Shown one piece after another: positions 1 through 6,339 of a stretch of DNA of 8,665 bases. The notes under the pieces are model-generated. The model was not told where the DNA came from, made no database searches, and saw only the letters and a program-made list of their open reading frames with translations. The stretch's first letter is position 1; each line of letters begins with the position of its first letter. The position numbers were made by a program, and so were the translations under genes. The stretch comes from Ignavibacteriaceae bacterium. Lineage in GTDB: Bacteria > Bacteroidota > Ignavibacteria > Ignavibacteriales > Ignavibacteriaceae. Where the stretch lies: contig JARLHB010000061.1 of NCBI GenBank assembly GCA_031292465.1, positions 1-8,665 of the forward strand. The letters run 5' to 3'.

Positions 1-486
1 AAATGCTTTTGACCTGATCGCAACTTCACGGCCAATCTTGCCAAGGCCTATAATGCCAAGGGTTTTTCCCTGAAGTTCCGTTCCTTTATATTTTTTTCTG
101 TCCCACTTGCCTGCGCGTAAAGACTGGTTTGCCTGTGCAATATTCCTGCACATGGAAAGCATTAAAGCCATAGTATGTTCGGCAGTAGAAACTGTATTAC
201 CGCCGGGTGTATTCATAACGATAATACCCTTCCGGGTAGCAGCCTGGCGGTCTATATTATCAACACCGGCTCCGGCTCTGCCGATTACTTCCATATTATC
301 CATTAACTCTATAAGGTCGGCTGTAACCTGAGTATCACTTCTTACAATTAATGCATTATAATCTTTAATTACTTTTTTTATTTCGTCTTTGGGCATCCCC
401 GGTTGATATGTTACCTGGAAACCTGCATTCTCCAGAATACCTACGCTTTTTTTATCTACAGAATCTGTTATTATTATTTTTTTCAT
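1..486 (-). CDS. serA: D-3-phosphoglycerate dehydrogenase, N-terminal part (cut by window edge)
   Basis: This is the first 162 codons of an NAD-dependent D-2-hydroxyacid dehydrogenase, best matched to 3-phosphoglycerate dehydrogenase. That cytosolic enzyme oxidises 3-phosphoglycerate to 3-phosphohydroxypyruvate in the first committed step of serine synthesis. Visible signs are the substrate-domain pattern IVRSDTQVT (47-55), the conserved GRAGAGVDNID (69-79), NTPGGNT (92-98) followed by AEHTMALML (102-110), and the start of the nucleotide-binding fold GIIGLGKIGRE (144-154, GxGxxG). The catalytic Arg/Glu/His and any C-terminal ACT domain lie outside the window, so an allosteric domain cannot be judged. 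The ATG at 484-486 has a GGAG ribosome binding site 5 nt upstream. It sits 38 bp after trxA on the same strand and is probably co-transcribed with it. Another 2-hydroxyacid dehydrogenase remains possible, but the GAGVDNID and TPGGNT motifs favour SerA. Confidence 0.9.
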   Translation of the reverse strand, partial: MKKIIITDSVDKKSVGILENAGFQVTYQPGMPKDEIKKVIKDYNALIVRSDTQVTADLIELMDNMEVIGRAGAGVDNIDRQAATRKGIIVMNTPGGNTVSTAEHTMALMLSMCRNIAQANQSLRAGKWDRKKYKGTELQGKTLGIIGLGKIGREVAIRSKAF

Positions 487-524
487 CTTGCTCCGATAAT
501 TTATAGTATGGAAAATAGCCCCAA

Positions 525-845
525 TTATAAAACCGCATTCAATCTCTGAACTATATTGGATTTAGGAACAGCACCAATAATAGAGTCTCTTACTTTACCA
601 TCTTTAAATATTAATAACGTTGGTATGCTTCTTACACCGTATTGAATTGAAGTCTGCTGATTATTATCAACATCAAGCTTGCCTATTTTTATCTTGCCGT
701 CAAATTCGCCGGCAAGCTCTTCAACAATAGGAGCAATCATACGGCAGGGGCCGCACCAGGTAGCCCAAAAATCGATTAAAACTGGTTCCGAAGAATTAAT
801 AACTTCGTTTTCAAAATTTTCGTCTGTAATAGTAATAGGTTTCAT
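525..845 (-). CDS. trxA: thioredoxin
   Basis: A 106-residue, single-domain cytosolic thioredoxin, the usual family length. It reduces protein disulfides and is recycled by thioredoxin reductase. The active site WCGPC is at 30-34, preceded by the classic VLIDFWAT strand (22-29). The buried Asp is at 25 and the cis-proline is P75 in the SIPTLLIF segment. There is no signal peptide or lipoprotein motif, so a cytoplasmic location is expected. The ATG at 843-845 has an AAAGGAT ribosome binding site 4-5 nt upstream. The gene follows the enoyl-reductase-like SDR by 17 bp and precedes serA by 38 bp, which suggests one transcript. I recall that a thioredoxin gene often lies close to dnaE in Bacteroidota and relatives. 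Here dnaE is one gene away. All key residues are intact. Confidence 0.97.
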   Translation of the reverse strand: MKPITITDENFENEVINSSEPVLIDFWATWCGPCRMIAPIVEELAGEFDGKIKIGKLDVDNNQQTSIQYGVRSIPTLLIFKDGKVRDSIIGAVPKSNIVQRLNAVL

Positions 846-862
846 CTTTATCCTTTGAATAA

Positions 863-1708
863 TTATATTTTTAAGACAGGCTTGTCAGTAGATAGTTTTT
901 GGTCGACGAATTGAACAACGTCTTCTCCGCCGTCTGCATGAACTAATCCTCCTGAAATCCATTCACCGCCGTCTTTACATAAAAGTGAAATAACTTTGGC
1001 AATATCCTGAGGAGTAGTTAAACGGGTTCTCGGGTTTTTCCGTTTAGCAACTTCAATCATTGGAACATTGCCTGGAATTTTTCTTAATGCAGGTGTATCT
1101 GTTACGCCAGCCATAATTGCATTTGCCGAAACTTCCATATATCCAAGTTCTGTTGAAAGTTGCCTGATGTGAGATTCAAGCGCAGCCTTTGCCGCGGAAA
1201 CAGCTCCATAGTATGGTATTGCAGTATGCCCGCCGGAACTCGTCATGGCAAAGATTCTTGCTTTTCTTAAAAGGAGGTTATTTACAACCAGGTCCTGCAC
1301 CCAGTAAACCAACGAATGTGCCATAACATCAAGTGTCATTTCCATTTGCGCTTTGGTTACAGGCTGTTCGTCATTTATCGGAACGAATGGTTTTAACGAT
1401 CCGAATGCAAGTGAATGCATTAAAACTTTTATTATTGGCTTACCATCAGAAACAGATTTTATTTCTGTTATTATTTCGCCTCTTTTTACTGCATCTGCAG
1501 CATTAACATTAAAAAACCGGCATTTAACGCCGTAAGATTCTATTTTATTTTTAATTTCTTCCACATTAGGCATTGTAGCCTGACGATCCAAGTGAATGCC
1601 GAAAATGTTATATCCATCTTCAGCCAATTTAATTGCAGTAGCGCCTCCAAAGCCGGAAGATGCGCCAAGAATTACCGCCCACTCATTGCCTTTTACATCA
1701 GTATTCAT
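863..1708 (-). CDS. enoyl-ACP reductase-like short-chain dehydrogenase (FabI/FabL type)
   Basis: A 281-residue NAD(P)-dependent short-chain dehydrogenase. The Rossmann motif GASSGFG is at 15-21. The catalytic region has Ser157/158, and Y167 and K174 are spaced Y-x6-K, as in the enoyl-ACP reductases FabI and FabL, whereas classical SDRs use Y-x3-K. The segment HSLAFGSLKPF recalls the enoyl-reductase HS(I/L)AF loop, and AAKAALES (172-179) followed by LSTELG resembles FabL. The likely reaction is reduction of trans-2-enoyl-ACP, the last step of the fatty-acid elongation cycle, in the cytosol. At 281 residues it is about 20-30 longer than typical FabI/FabL, mostly through a C-terminal tail. The ATG at 1706-1708 has an AAGGA motif about 11 nt upstream, a rather long spacing. 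trxA follows after 17 bp. The fold and spacing are visible; substrate and FabI-versus-FabL assignment are inferred. Another 2-enoyl thioester or ketone reductase is possible. Confidence 0.78.
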   Translation of the reverse strand: MNTDVKGNEWAVILGASSGFGGATAIKLAEDGYNIFGIHLDRQATMPNVEEIKNKIESYGVKCRFFNVNAADAVKRGEIITEIKSVSDGKPIIKVLMHSLAFGSLKPFVPINDEQPVTKAQMEMTLDVMAHSLVYWVQDLVVNNLLLRKARIFAMTSSGGHTAIPYYGAVSAAKAALESHIRQLSTELGYMEVSANAIMAGVTDTPALRKIPGNVPMIEVAKRKNPRTRLTTPQDIAKVISLLCKDGGEWISGGLVHADGGEDVVQFVDQKLSTDKPVLKI

Positions 1709-1917
1709 TTTTCGTTAACATCCTTTTTGATGCTTGTTAAATTTGAAGATTTAAAGTTACTAAAACCGTGTTTGTTAAACAATACGCATTACTAAGCCTG
1801 TTTCATTAATCAAACTATTACACTTATTGGTTTATGTATTTTTTTACAAAAATGTTATAAATACATACACAAATATTCAAACGCTATAATATTAAGTCAG
1901 CCTTTTAGTTAATCATT
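1709..1917 (-). promoter_or_regulatory. AT-rich gap between dnaE and the SDR gene, with a possible promoter
   Basis: This 209-bp non-coding stretch is long for the compact minus-strand run, so a new transcript probably starts here for the SDR-trxA-serA group. The best sigma70-like candidate on the minus strand is TTGAAT (1875-1880), a 17-bp spacer, then TAACAT (1852-1857). Each box matches 4 of 6 consensus bases. It lies about 145 nt upstream of the SDR start. A 15-bp spacing to TATAAC (1854-1859) is an alternative. I see no convincing hairpin with a T-tract after the dnaE stop, so read-through from dnaE is possible. In such AT-rich sequence chance matches are common, and promoters of this phylum may not follow the E. 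coli consensus. Confidence 0.22.
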
Positions 1918-4900
1918 TTACTTCTTATTCAGCACAATAGCATCTTCCCCGAGCAGCCCGGTTATGGAGCTGATAAATTCATTTGTTACTTTAATCCTGT
2001 AATTTTTTAAAAAGTACAAATGGGCTTTAGTACCGTTTGCGCCGAGATGAAGATAAACAGGCATTGTGCCCTTATTCTTCTCAAATATTTTCTTCAGATC
2101 AATTATTTTACCGGGATCATACTTAGTTTTATCAAAAGCAATTTTTACGCTTTGCAGAAATTTTACCCTGGCATCTTCCAGCGGAAAAACTTCATCTATA
2201 TGGAGTTTAATTGTATCTCCGGTACTTTCCGTTTTGCCGATAATGAAGATACATTTTTCTTCCGCCAGGTACTGGCCGCATTTATCATATATTTTTGAGA
2301 ACATCAATGCTTCACAGGACCCGGAAAAATCATCCAGCGTAAAAAACGCCATTGTCTTGCCGGATTTGTCTATTTTTGTCTTTAATGCCGTAACAACACC
2401 GCAGGCTTTCACTACATTATCACTGTCTTCAAGCCCTTCCGTCTCGCCAAGGTGAATAGATGCAAAGTTCCAGTAATCAAACTCATATTTGCTTAACGGA
2501 TGGCCGGTAACATAAAAGCCAAGGACTTCTCTTTCTTTTGCAAGCCGGTATTCAGGCGTCCATGGATTTACCAACGGCATAGCAGGCTCGGAAATTTTTA
2601 CTTCGTCTGTACCGCCGAAAAGGCTGTCTGTATTTGATGACTGCATGCTGTGTACTTTATGTCCCCAATCCAGAGCTGGTTCAATAGCCTCAAATAAAGC
2701 CGCCCTGCTTGAACCGGTAGAATCAAAAGCGCCTGCCAAAACTAATCCTTCAACCGAACGTTTATTGACGATGCGCGTATCCACATTAGCGCAAAAATCA
2801 AAAATACTTGTATAATTTCTGCCAAGCTCATTACGGCTTCTTATCATTTCCTCCACGGCAGGGATGCCGACATTTTTAATTGCAGACATACCGAAACGGA
2901 TTTTGCCCTGCTCCACATTAAAAGAAACCGTCGGGCTGTTAACATCCGGGGGCAGAACTTCAATTTTAAGTTTACGGCAGTCTTCAAGAAAATTGGAAAC
3001 TTTGTTAGTGTTGCCAAATTCATTTGTTAAGTTCGCAGCTAAAAATTCGGGGGTGTAATGAGCTTTTAAATAAGCGGTTTGGTATGCTACAAAGCTGTAC
3101 GCCACCGAATGGCTCTTGTTAAACCCGTAATTTGCAAATTTGTCAATTGCATCAAATATTTCTATTGCAATCTTCTTTTCAATTCCTTTTGCAACGGCGC
3201 CTGCAACAAAATACTCTTTTTGCTCAGCCATGACGGCAAGATCTTTTTTACTCATTGCCCTTCTTAAAATATCTGCATCGGCTAAACTCATACCTCCGAC
3301 TCTATTGGCAATCTGTATAACCTGTTCCTGGTAAACAATAATTCCGTAGGTCTCTTTTAAAATCGGTTCGAGGATAGGGTGTAGAAATTCTAATTTTTTT
3401 ACGCCGAACTTTCTGTCTATAAAGTCATCAATAAATTCCATTGGGCCCGGCCTGTATAGGGCATTCATTGCAGAAAGATCGCTTAAACAGGTCGGTTTTA
3501 GCTTTTTAAGATACTCTCTCATAGGGCCGGATTCAAACTGGAACACACCTGTAGTCTGCCCCTTTGCAAAAAGCTGAAAAGTTTTTTCATCTTCCAAAGG
3601 AACGTTATCTAAGTCAATATCAATTCCGTGGTTCTTCTTTATAAGCGCCAGTGCATCTTTAATAATTGTTAAAGTCCTAAGGCCGAGAAAGTCCATCTTT
3701 AACAACCCGGCTCCCTCAATTTCCTTCATATTATACTGGGTAACCAGATCGCCCTGGCCAATTGCCAGCGGAACGTAGTTGCTTACGTCATCCGGCGTAA
3801 TTACAACACCTGCAGCATGCTTGGAAGAATTACGGTTCATTCCTTCAAGGACTTTGGCGTATTTTATCAGGCTCAAAATTTCGGGATCAGTAGATTCTTT
3901 AACCCATTTTAATTCAGGCACTTCATTTAAAGCCTGCTCAATAGTAAATACTTTTCCGAATTTTGACGGAATAAATTTTGTAATCTTATTTACGGTTGCA
4001 ATAGGTATCTTCAATACGCGTGCAACATCTTTCAATACTGCTTTGGAAGACAGCCTGTTGAATGTGATAATCTGGCTTACGCACTCGCTTCCGTATTTTT
4101 TCCTTACATACTCAATTGCTTCCCCGCGCTGGGTATCTCCAAAATCAACGTCAATATCGGGCATTGATTTTCTTGCAGGGTTAAGGAAACGTTCAAAAAG
4201 CAGGTTATATTTTAAAGGATCTATATTTGTAATTCCAAGCGCATAGGCAACTATGCTTCCCGCGGCGCTTCCACGGCCGGGGCCTACCGGTATATTCATC
4301 CTTTTGGATGAATTAATGAAATCCTGAACTATAAGAAAATACCCTGCAAAGCCCATTTGCTTAATTGTATTTATCTCAAAGTTAAAACGTTCATCAATCT
4401 CCGTGGTAATTTCTTTAAATCTTTTGTGAAGGCCTTCATTTGCAAGCAGTTCAAAATATTCATCAAGATTTTTAGCCGGAGAATCTTCCGGTATAGGAAA
4501 TACCGGGTATAAATGCCCGGAATGATCCATATTCAAATCTATTTTTGAATCTATTTCAAGAGTGTTTTCAATTGCGCCTTTATAATTTTTAAAAAGCTCC
4601 TTCATCTGATCGGCAGACTTAAAATAAATCTGATCCGTGCCGTATCTTAGCTGCCTGTAATCTGTACCGTTCTTATCTGACAGAAGAAGAAGTATATTAT
4701 GCGGTATAGCGTGTTCCTGTTTAATATAGTGGCAATCGTTTGTAGCGACTAATTTTATACCAAGTTCTCTTGAAAGCTTCGGCATACCTTCAAGTACCGG
4801 TTTTTCAACCTCCATATTGTGGTCTTGAATTTCAAGATAAAAATCTTCTTCAAAAATTTCTTTAAATATTTTTGCCGTACTGCGGGCTTTATCGTAATCA

Positions 4901-5373
4901 TTATTAACCAGGTCAACTGCAACCACACCACCTGCACATGCAGAACAGCAAACCAGCCCGTCACGGTATTTGCGCAGCAATTCAAGGTCAATTCTTGGTT
5001 TGTAATAAAATCCTTCTGTATGCCCCAGCGTGGAAAGTTTTGACAGGTTCTGATAGCCCTGCATATTCTTTGCAAGAAGAATTAAATGGTTATAATGTCT
5101 TGATTTCTTCCTGCCGGCATTCTCTTCGCCTTTCCCTTTTTCAAACCGGCTCCCGTCGGTAACAATATAAGCTTCCATACCTACAATCGGTTTAATGCCT
5201 TCTTTCTTGGCTTTTTTGTAAAACTCGGCTATACCAAACATAACCCCATGATCTGTAAGGGCAACAGACTGCATCCCGTTATCCTTAGCCGCGTGAATCA
5301 GGCTTTCGACAGTACATGCACCGTCCTGCAGACTGTAATGTGTGTGGTTATGTAAGTGAATGAAATCAGACAT
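1918..5373 (-). CDS. dnaE: DNA polymerase III subunit alpha
   Basis: The replicative DNA polymerase catalytic subunit: 1151 residues, close to the roughly 1160 of E. coli DnaE. An N-terminal PHP domain (about 1-280) begins HLHNHTHYS and keeps the metal-ligand pattern, with H8, H10, D41-H42 (TDHG), E67 and a late NDCHY motif. The C-family polymerase core follows, with GPGRGSAAGS and the catalytic aspartates D406 and D408 in PDIDVDF plus D561 in KMDFLG. LYRPGPMEF and YQEQVIQIA lie in the fingers/thumb region. A helix-hairpin-helix region (about RFGMSAIKNVGIPA) comes next, then a probable clamp-binding motif TDSLFG (S917-F919), an OB domain (VVKACGVVTALKTKI onward) and a C-terminal tau-binding region. 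There is no intein or frameshift. The ATG at 5371-5373 matches the family N-terminus, but I see no Shine-Dalgarno. The polymerase works with the beta clamp and clamp loader at the fork. Confidence 0.98.
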   Translation of the reverse strand: MSDFIHLHNHTHYSLQDGACTVESLIHAAKDNGMQSVALTDHGVMFGIAEFYKKAKKEGIKPIVGMEAYIVTDGSRFEKGKGEENAGRKKSRHYNHLILLAKNMQGYQNLSKLSTLGHTEGFYYKPRIDLELLRKYRDGLVCCSACAGGVVAVDLVNNDYDKARSTAKIFKEIFEEDFYLEIQDHNMEVEKPVLEGMPKLSRELGIKLVATNDCHYIKQEHAIPHNILLLLSDKNGTDYRQLRYGTDQIYFKSADQMKELFKNYKGAIENTLEIDSKIDLNMDHSGHLYPVFPIPEDSPAKNLDEYFELLANEGLHKRFKEITTEIDERFNFEINTIKQMGFAGYFLIVQDFINSSKRMNIPVGPGRGSAAGSIVAYALGITNIDPLKYNLLFERFLNPARKSMPDIDVDFGDTQRGEAIEYVRKKYGSECVSQIITFNRLSSKAVLKDVARVLKIPIATVNKITKFIPSKFGKVFTIEQALNEVPELKWVKESTDPEILSLIKYAKVLEGMNRNSSKHAAGVVITPDDVSNYVPLAIGQGDLVTQYNMKEIEGAGLLKMDFLGLRTLTIIKDALALIKKNHGIDIDLDNVPLEDEKTFQLFAKGQTTGVFQFESGPMREYLKKLKPTCLSDLSAMNALYRPGPMEFIDDFIDRKFGVKKLEFLHPILEPILKETYGIIVYQEQVIQIANRVGGMSLADADILRRAMSKKDLAVMAEQKEYFVAGAVAKGIEKKIAIEIFDAIDKFANYGFNKSHSVAYSFVAYQTAYLKAHYTPEFLAANLTNEFGNTNKVSNFLEDCRKLKIEVLPPDVNSPTVSFNVEQGKIRFGMSAIKNVGIPAVEEMIRSRNELGRNYTSIFDFCANVDTRIVNKRSVEGLVLAGAFDSTGSSRAALFEAIEPALDWGHKVHSMQSSNTDSLFGGTDEVKISEPAMPLVNPWTPEYRLAKEREVLGFYVTGHPLSKYEFDYWNFASIHLGETEGLEDSDNVVKACGVVTALKTKIDKSGKTMAFFTLDDFSGSCEALMFSKIYDKCGQYLAEEKCIFIIGKTESTGDTIKLHIDEVFPLEDARVKFLQSVKIAFDKTKYDPGKIIDLKKIFEKNKGTMPVYLHLGANGTKAHLYFLKNYRIKVTNEFISSITGLLGEDAIVLNKK

Positions 5374-5526
5374 ATTAACTTTTACGAAATAGATTTGGAA
5401 GAATTGAATTTCTCTTTTGAATATTACTCAATATTTAAAAGAAAAAAAATATTGACACGATAATTAATTTTTATAGAAGGCCAAGAAAAATCACAAATCA
5501 CATAAATTGTTGCAAACAAGGAAGAA

Positions 5527-5553
5527 ATCATAAAACATATAAGCCGGAGTCAA
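5527..5553 (-). promoter_or_regulatory. candidate dnaE promoter
   Basis: On the minus strand TTGACT (5548-5553) is followed after 15 bp by TATGAT (5527-5532). Each box matches 5 of 6 consensus bases, but the spacer is shorter than the ideal 17. The start point would be about 145 nt upstream of the dnaE ATG, giving a long leader. It is the best pair I found in this orientation, and it is weak evidence. Confidence 0.25.
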
Positions 5554-5611
5554 CTGATATTTGTGAGAAATACTTACCGAGCCTGCCAAGAACAGAGCAT
5601 AATTCCGATTC

Positions 5612-5640
5612 TTGATTTTAATTATATGCACTTGTATATT
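5612..5640 (+). promoter_or_regulatory. candidate promoter of the toxin-antitoxin module
   Basis: TTGATT (5612-5617, 4 of 6) and TATATT (5635-5640, 5 of 6) are separated by exactly 17 bp. Transcription would begin near 5647, only about 10 nt before the toxin ATG at 5657. That agrees with the lack of any Shine-Dalgarno there and suggests an almost leaderless message. The -10 box lies within an inverted repeat that could be the autoregulatory operator. Confidence 0.45.
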
Positions 5641-5653
5641 ACACCCATATACA
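5633..5653 (+). promoter_or_regulatory. inverted repeat, candidate operator for the antitoxin
   Basis: TGTATAT (5633-5639) and ATATACA (5647-5653) form a perfect 7-bp inverted repeat with a 7-nt spacer. A further pair, TATATG (5623-5628) and CATATA (5652-5657), lies around it with a slightly shifted centre. The repeat covers the candidate -10 box and the predicted start point. Ribbon-helix-helix antitoxins of the BrnA kind are known to bind short inverted repeats in their own promoter, alone or with the toxin, so an operator role fits. The arms are all but pure A/T alternation, so chance is a real alternative. Confidence 0.4.
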
Positions 5654-5656
5654 TAT

Positions 5657-5971
5657 ATGGATTTTTATTTGAAACTGCAAATTAATGCCCCAATAAGTTT
5701 TGAATGGGACGAAGGTAATAATAATAAAAATTTAAAACACCACGTTTATGCAGATGAAGCGGAAGAAGTCTTTTTGAATAGGCCTTTGATAATATTCCAG
5801 GACAAGAAACATTCTTCAAACAAAGAGTCACGGCAGCTTGCTCTTGGAAATACATTTAAGGACCGGAGATTATCAATTATTTTTACGATAAGAAATAATA
5901 AAATTCGCGTGATTTCTGCAAGAGACATGAATAAAAAAGAAAGTATCCGTTATGAGCAAAGTAAAGCTTAA
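5657..5971 (+). CDS. brnT: BrnT-family toxin of a type II toxin-antitoxin system
   Basis: A 104-residue protein with the BrnT pattern: an N-terminal FEWDEGNNNKNLKHHV (15-30; usual form FEWDxxKxxxNxxKHxV), then ADEAEEVF (32-39), IIFTIRNNKIRVISARDMNKKE (74-95) and a final RYE. BrnT toxins have a RelE-like fold and act as ribonucleases that stop translation until bound by the antitoxin. I chose the ATG at 5657. The frame stays open to a TTG at 5612, but those 15 extra residues are hydrophobic and cysteine-containing, match nothing in the family, and overlie the promoter. No Shine-Dalgarno precedes the ATG. The toxin-first order and the 20-nt overlap with the antitoxin gene are typical of brnTA. 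The usual glycine or asparagine after KH is His29 here. The assignment comes from recognised motifs; toxicity is inferred. Confidence 0.87.
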   Translation: MDFYLKLQINAPISFEWDEGNNNKNLKHHVYADEAEEVFLNRPLIIFQDKKHSSNKESRQLALGNTFKDRRLSIIFTIRNNKIRVISARDMNKKESIRYEQSKA

Positions 5972-6254
5972 AGCAATTCCAAAATTTAAAAATGAAGATG
6001 AAGAGCGCAAATTCTGGGAAATTCATGATACATCGGAATATTTTGACTTTGATAATGGATTTGAAGCTGAATTTCCAAATCTCAAGCCTTCAACCGAGCC
6101 AATATCTTTAAGATTGTCTAAATCTGTATTATCTGATATAAAACGGATTGCAACTAAGAATGATATACCATATCAGTCTTTAATAAAAATGCTTCTTGCC
6201 GATAAAGTTAATGAAATTACAACAGGCAAAAGTCAAATAATAAGGAAACTTTAA
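5952..6254 (+). CDS. brnA: BrnA/CopG-type ribbon-helix-helix antitoxin
   Basis: A 100-residue protein starting inside the last codons of the toxin gene (overlap 5952-5971, different frame), so its translation is probably coupled. The N-terminal half carries IPKFKNEDEERKFWEIHD (9-26), whose FWE-x-HD motif is typical of the CopG-type antitoxin family paired with BrnT; it probably wraps the toxin. After FPNLKPS comes a ribbon-helix-helix fold: the DNA-contacting strand EPISLRLSK (49-57), helix one KSVLSDIKRIATKN (57-70), then IPYQSLIKMLLADKVNEI (72-89). RHH antitoxins dimerise, bind the operator and repress their own module. The reading frame is intact. No clear ribosome binding site of its own is visible. 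brnA is used for the functional position; some annotations call this family CopG antitoxin. Confidence 0.87.
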   Translation: MSKVKLKAIPKFKNEDEERKFWEIHDTSEYFDFDNGFEAEFPNLKPSTEPISLRLSKSVLSDIKRIATKNDIPYQSLIKMLLADKVNEITTGKSQIIRKL

Positions 6255-6266
6255 GTACTTAGAAGA

Positions 6267-6311
6267 AACAAACAGTCGTAAAGATTTGCATTCGATCAAC
6301 TGTTGTTTTTT
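6267..6311. terminator. candidate bidirectional terminator between the convergent antitoxin and dut genes
   Basis: On the plus strand AACAGT (6271-6276) pairs with ACTGTT (6299-6304). Allowing one bulged A, the stem extends through ACAA/TTGT and runs into six T residues (6306-6311). The loop is long, about 22 nt. On the minus strand the same stem is followed by a T-rich run (TGTTTGTTTC), so it could also end the dut transcript. The convergent gene layout supports the role; the long loop and A/T-rich stem weaken it. Confidence 0.4.
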
Positions 6312-6339
6312 AACATTTCTGAATTTCAATACAAAGAGC

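Larger units (their letters stand above)
5374..5656. other. divergent intergenic region between dnaE and the toxin gene
   Basis: This 283-bp AT-rich stretch separates divergent dnaE (minus) from the toxin gene (plus) and must hold both start regions. It contains the two candidate promoters listed separately. It also has a tandem 7-bp direct repeat AAATCAC (5488-5494 and 5495-5501), a small inverted repeat TTGTT-GCA-AACAA near 5508-5520, and three copies of AATATT (5420, 5430, 5448), the first two able to pair across a 4-nt loop. I found no convincing gene or gene remnant. The plus-strand frame just upstream of dnaE is open for only about 30 codons and resembles nothing I know. Confidence 0.5.

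Noticed and set aside
1771..1782. Short palindrome TTGTT-A-AACAA upstream of the SDR gene
   Set aside because: Five-bp A/T-rich arms are expected by chance in this composition, and there is no second copy at a meaningful spacing.
2020..2455. Two overlapping plus-strand open frames of about 90-130 codons
   Set aside because: Both are antisense to the OB and C-terminal region of dnaE and show no recognisable domain or ribosome binding site.
3779..4246. 155-codon open frame on the plus strand
   Set aside because: It lies wholly antisense to the catalytic core of dnaE, the protein resembles nothing, and the opposite frame encodes conserved polymerase motifs.
4755..5075. 106-codon open frame on the minus strand inside dnaE
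   Set aside because: It is a shifted frame of the PHP-domain coding region with no family-like motif. The dnaE frame is intact through it.
5452..5477. Plus-strand TTGACA (perfect -35) followed by TATAGA as a promoter for the toxin gene
   Set aside because: The spacer is only 14 bp and the site is 180 bp from the toxin ATG. The pair at 5612-5640 has a 17-bp spacer and fits the gene better.
5612..5656. Toxin reading frame starting at TTG 5612, adding 15 residues
   Set aside because: The added residues are cysteine-rich and hydrophobic, unlike BrnT N-termini, and overlie the likely promoter and operator. The ATG at 5657 matches the family start.
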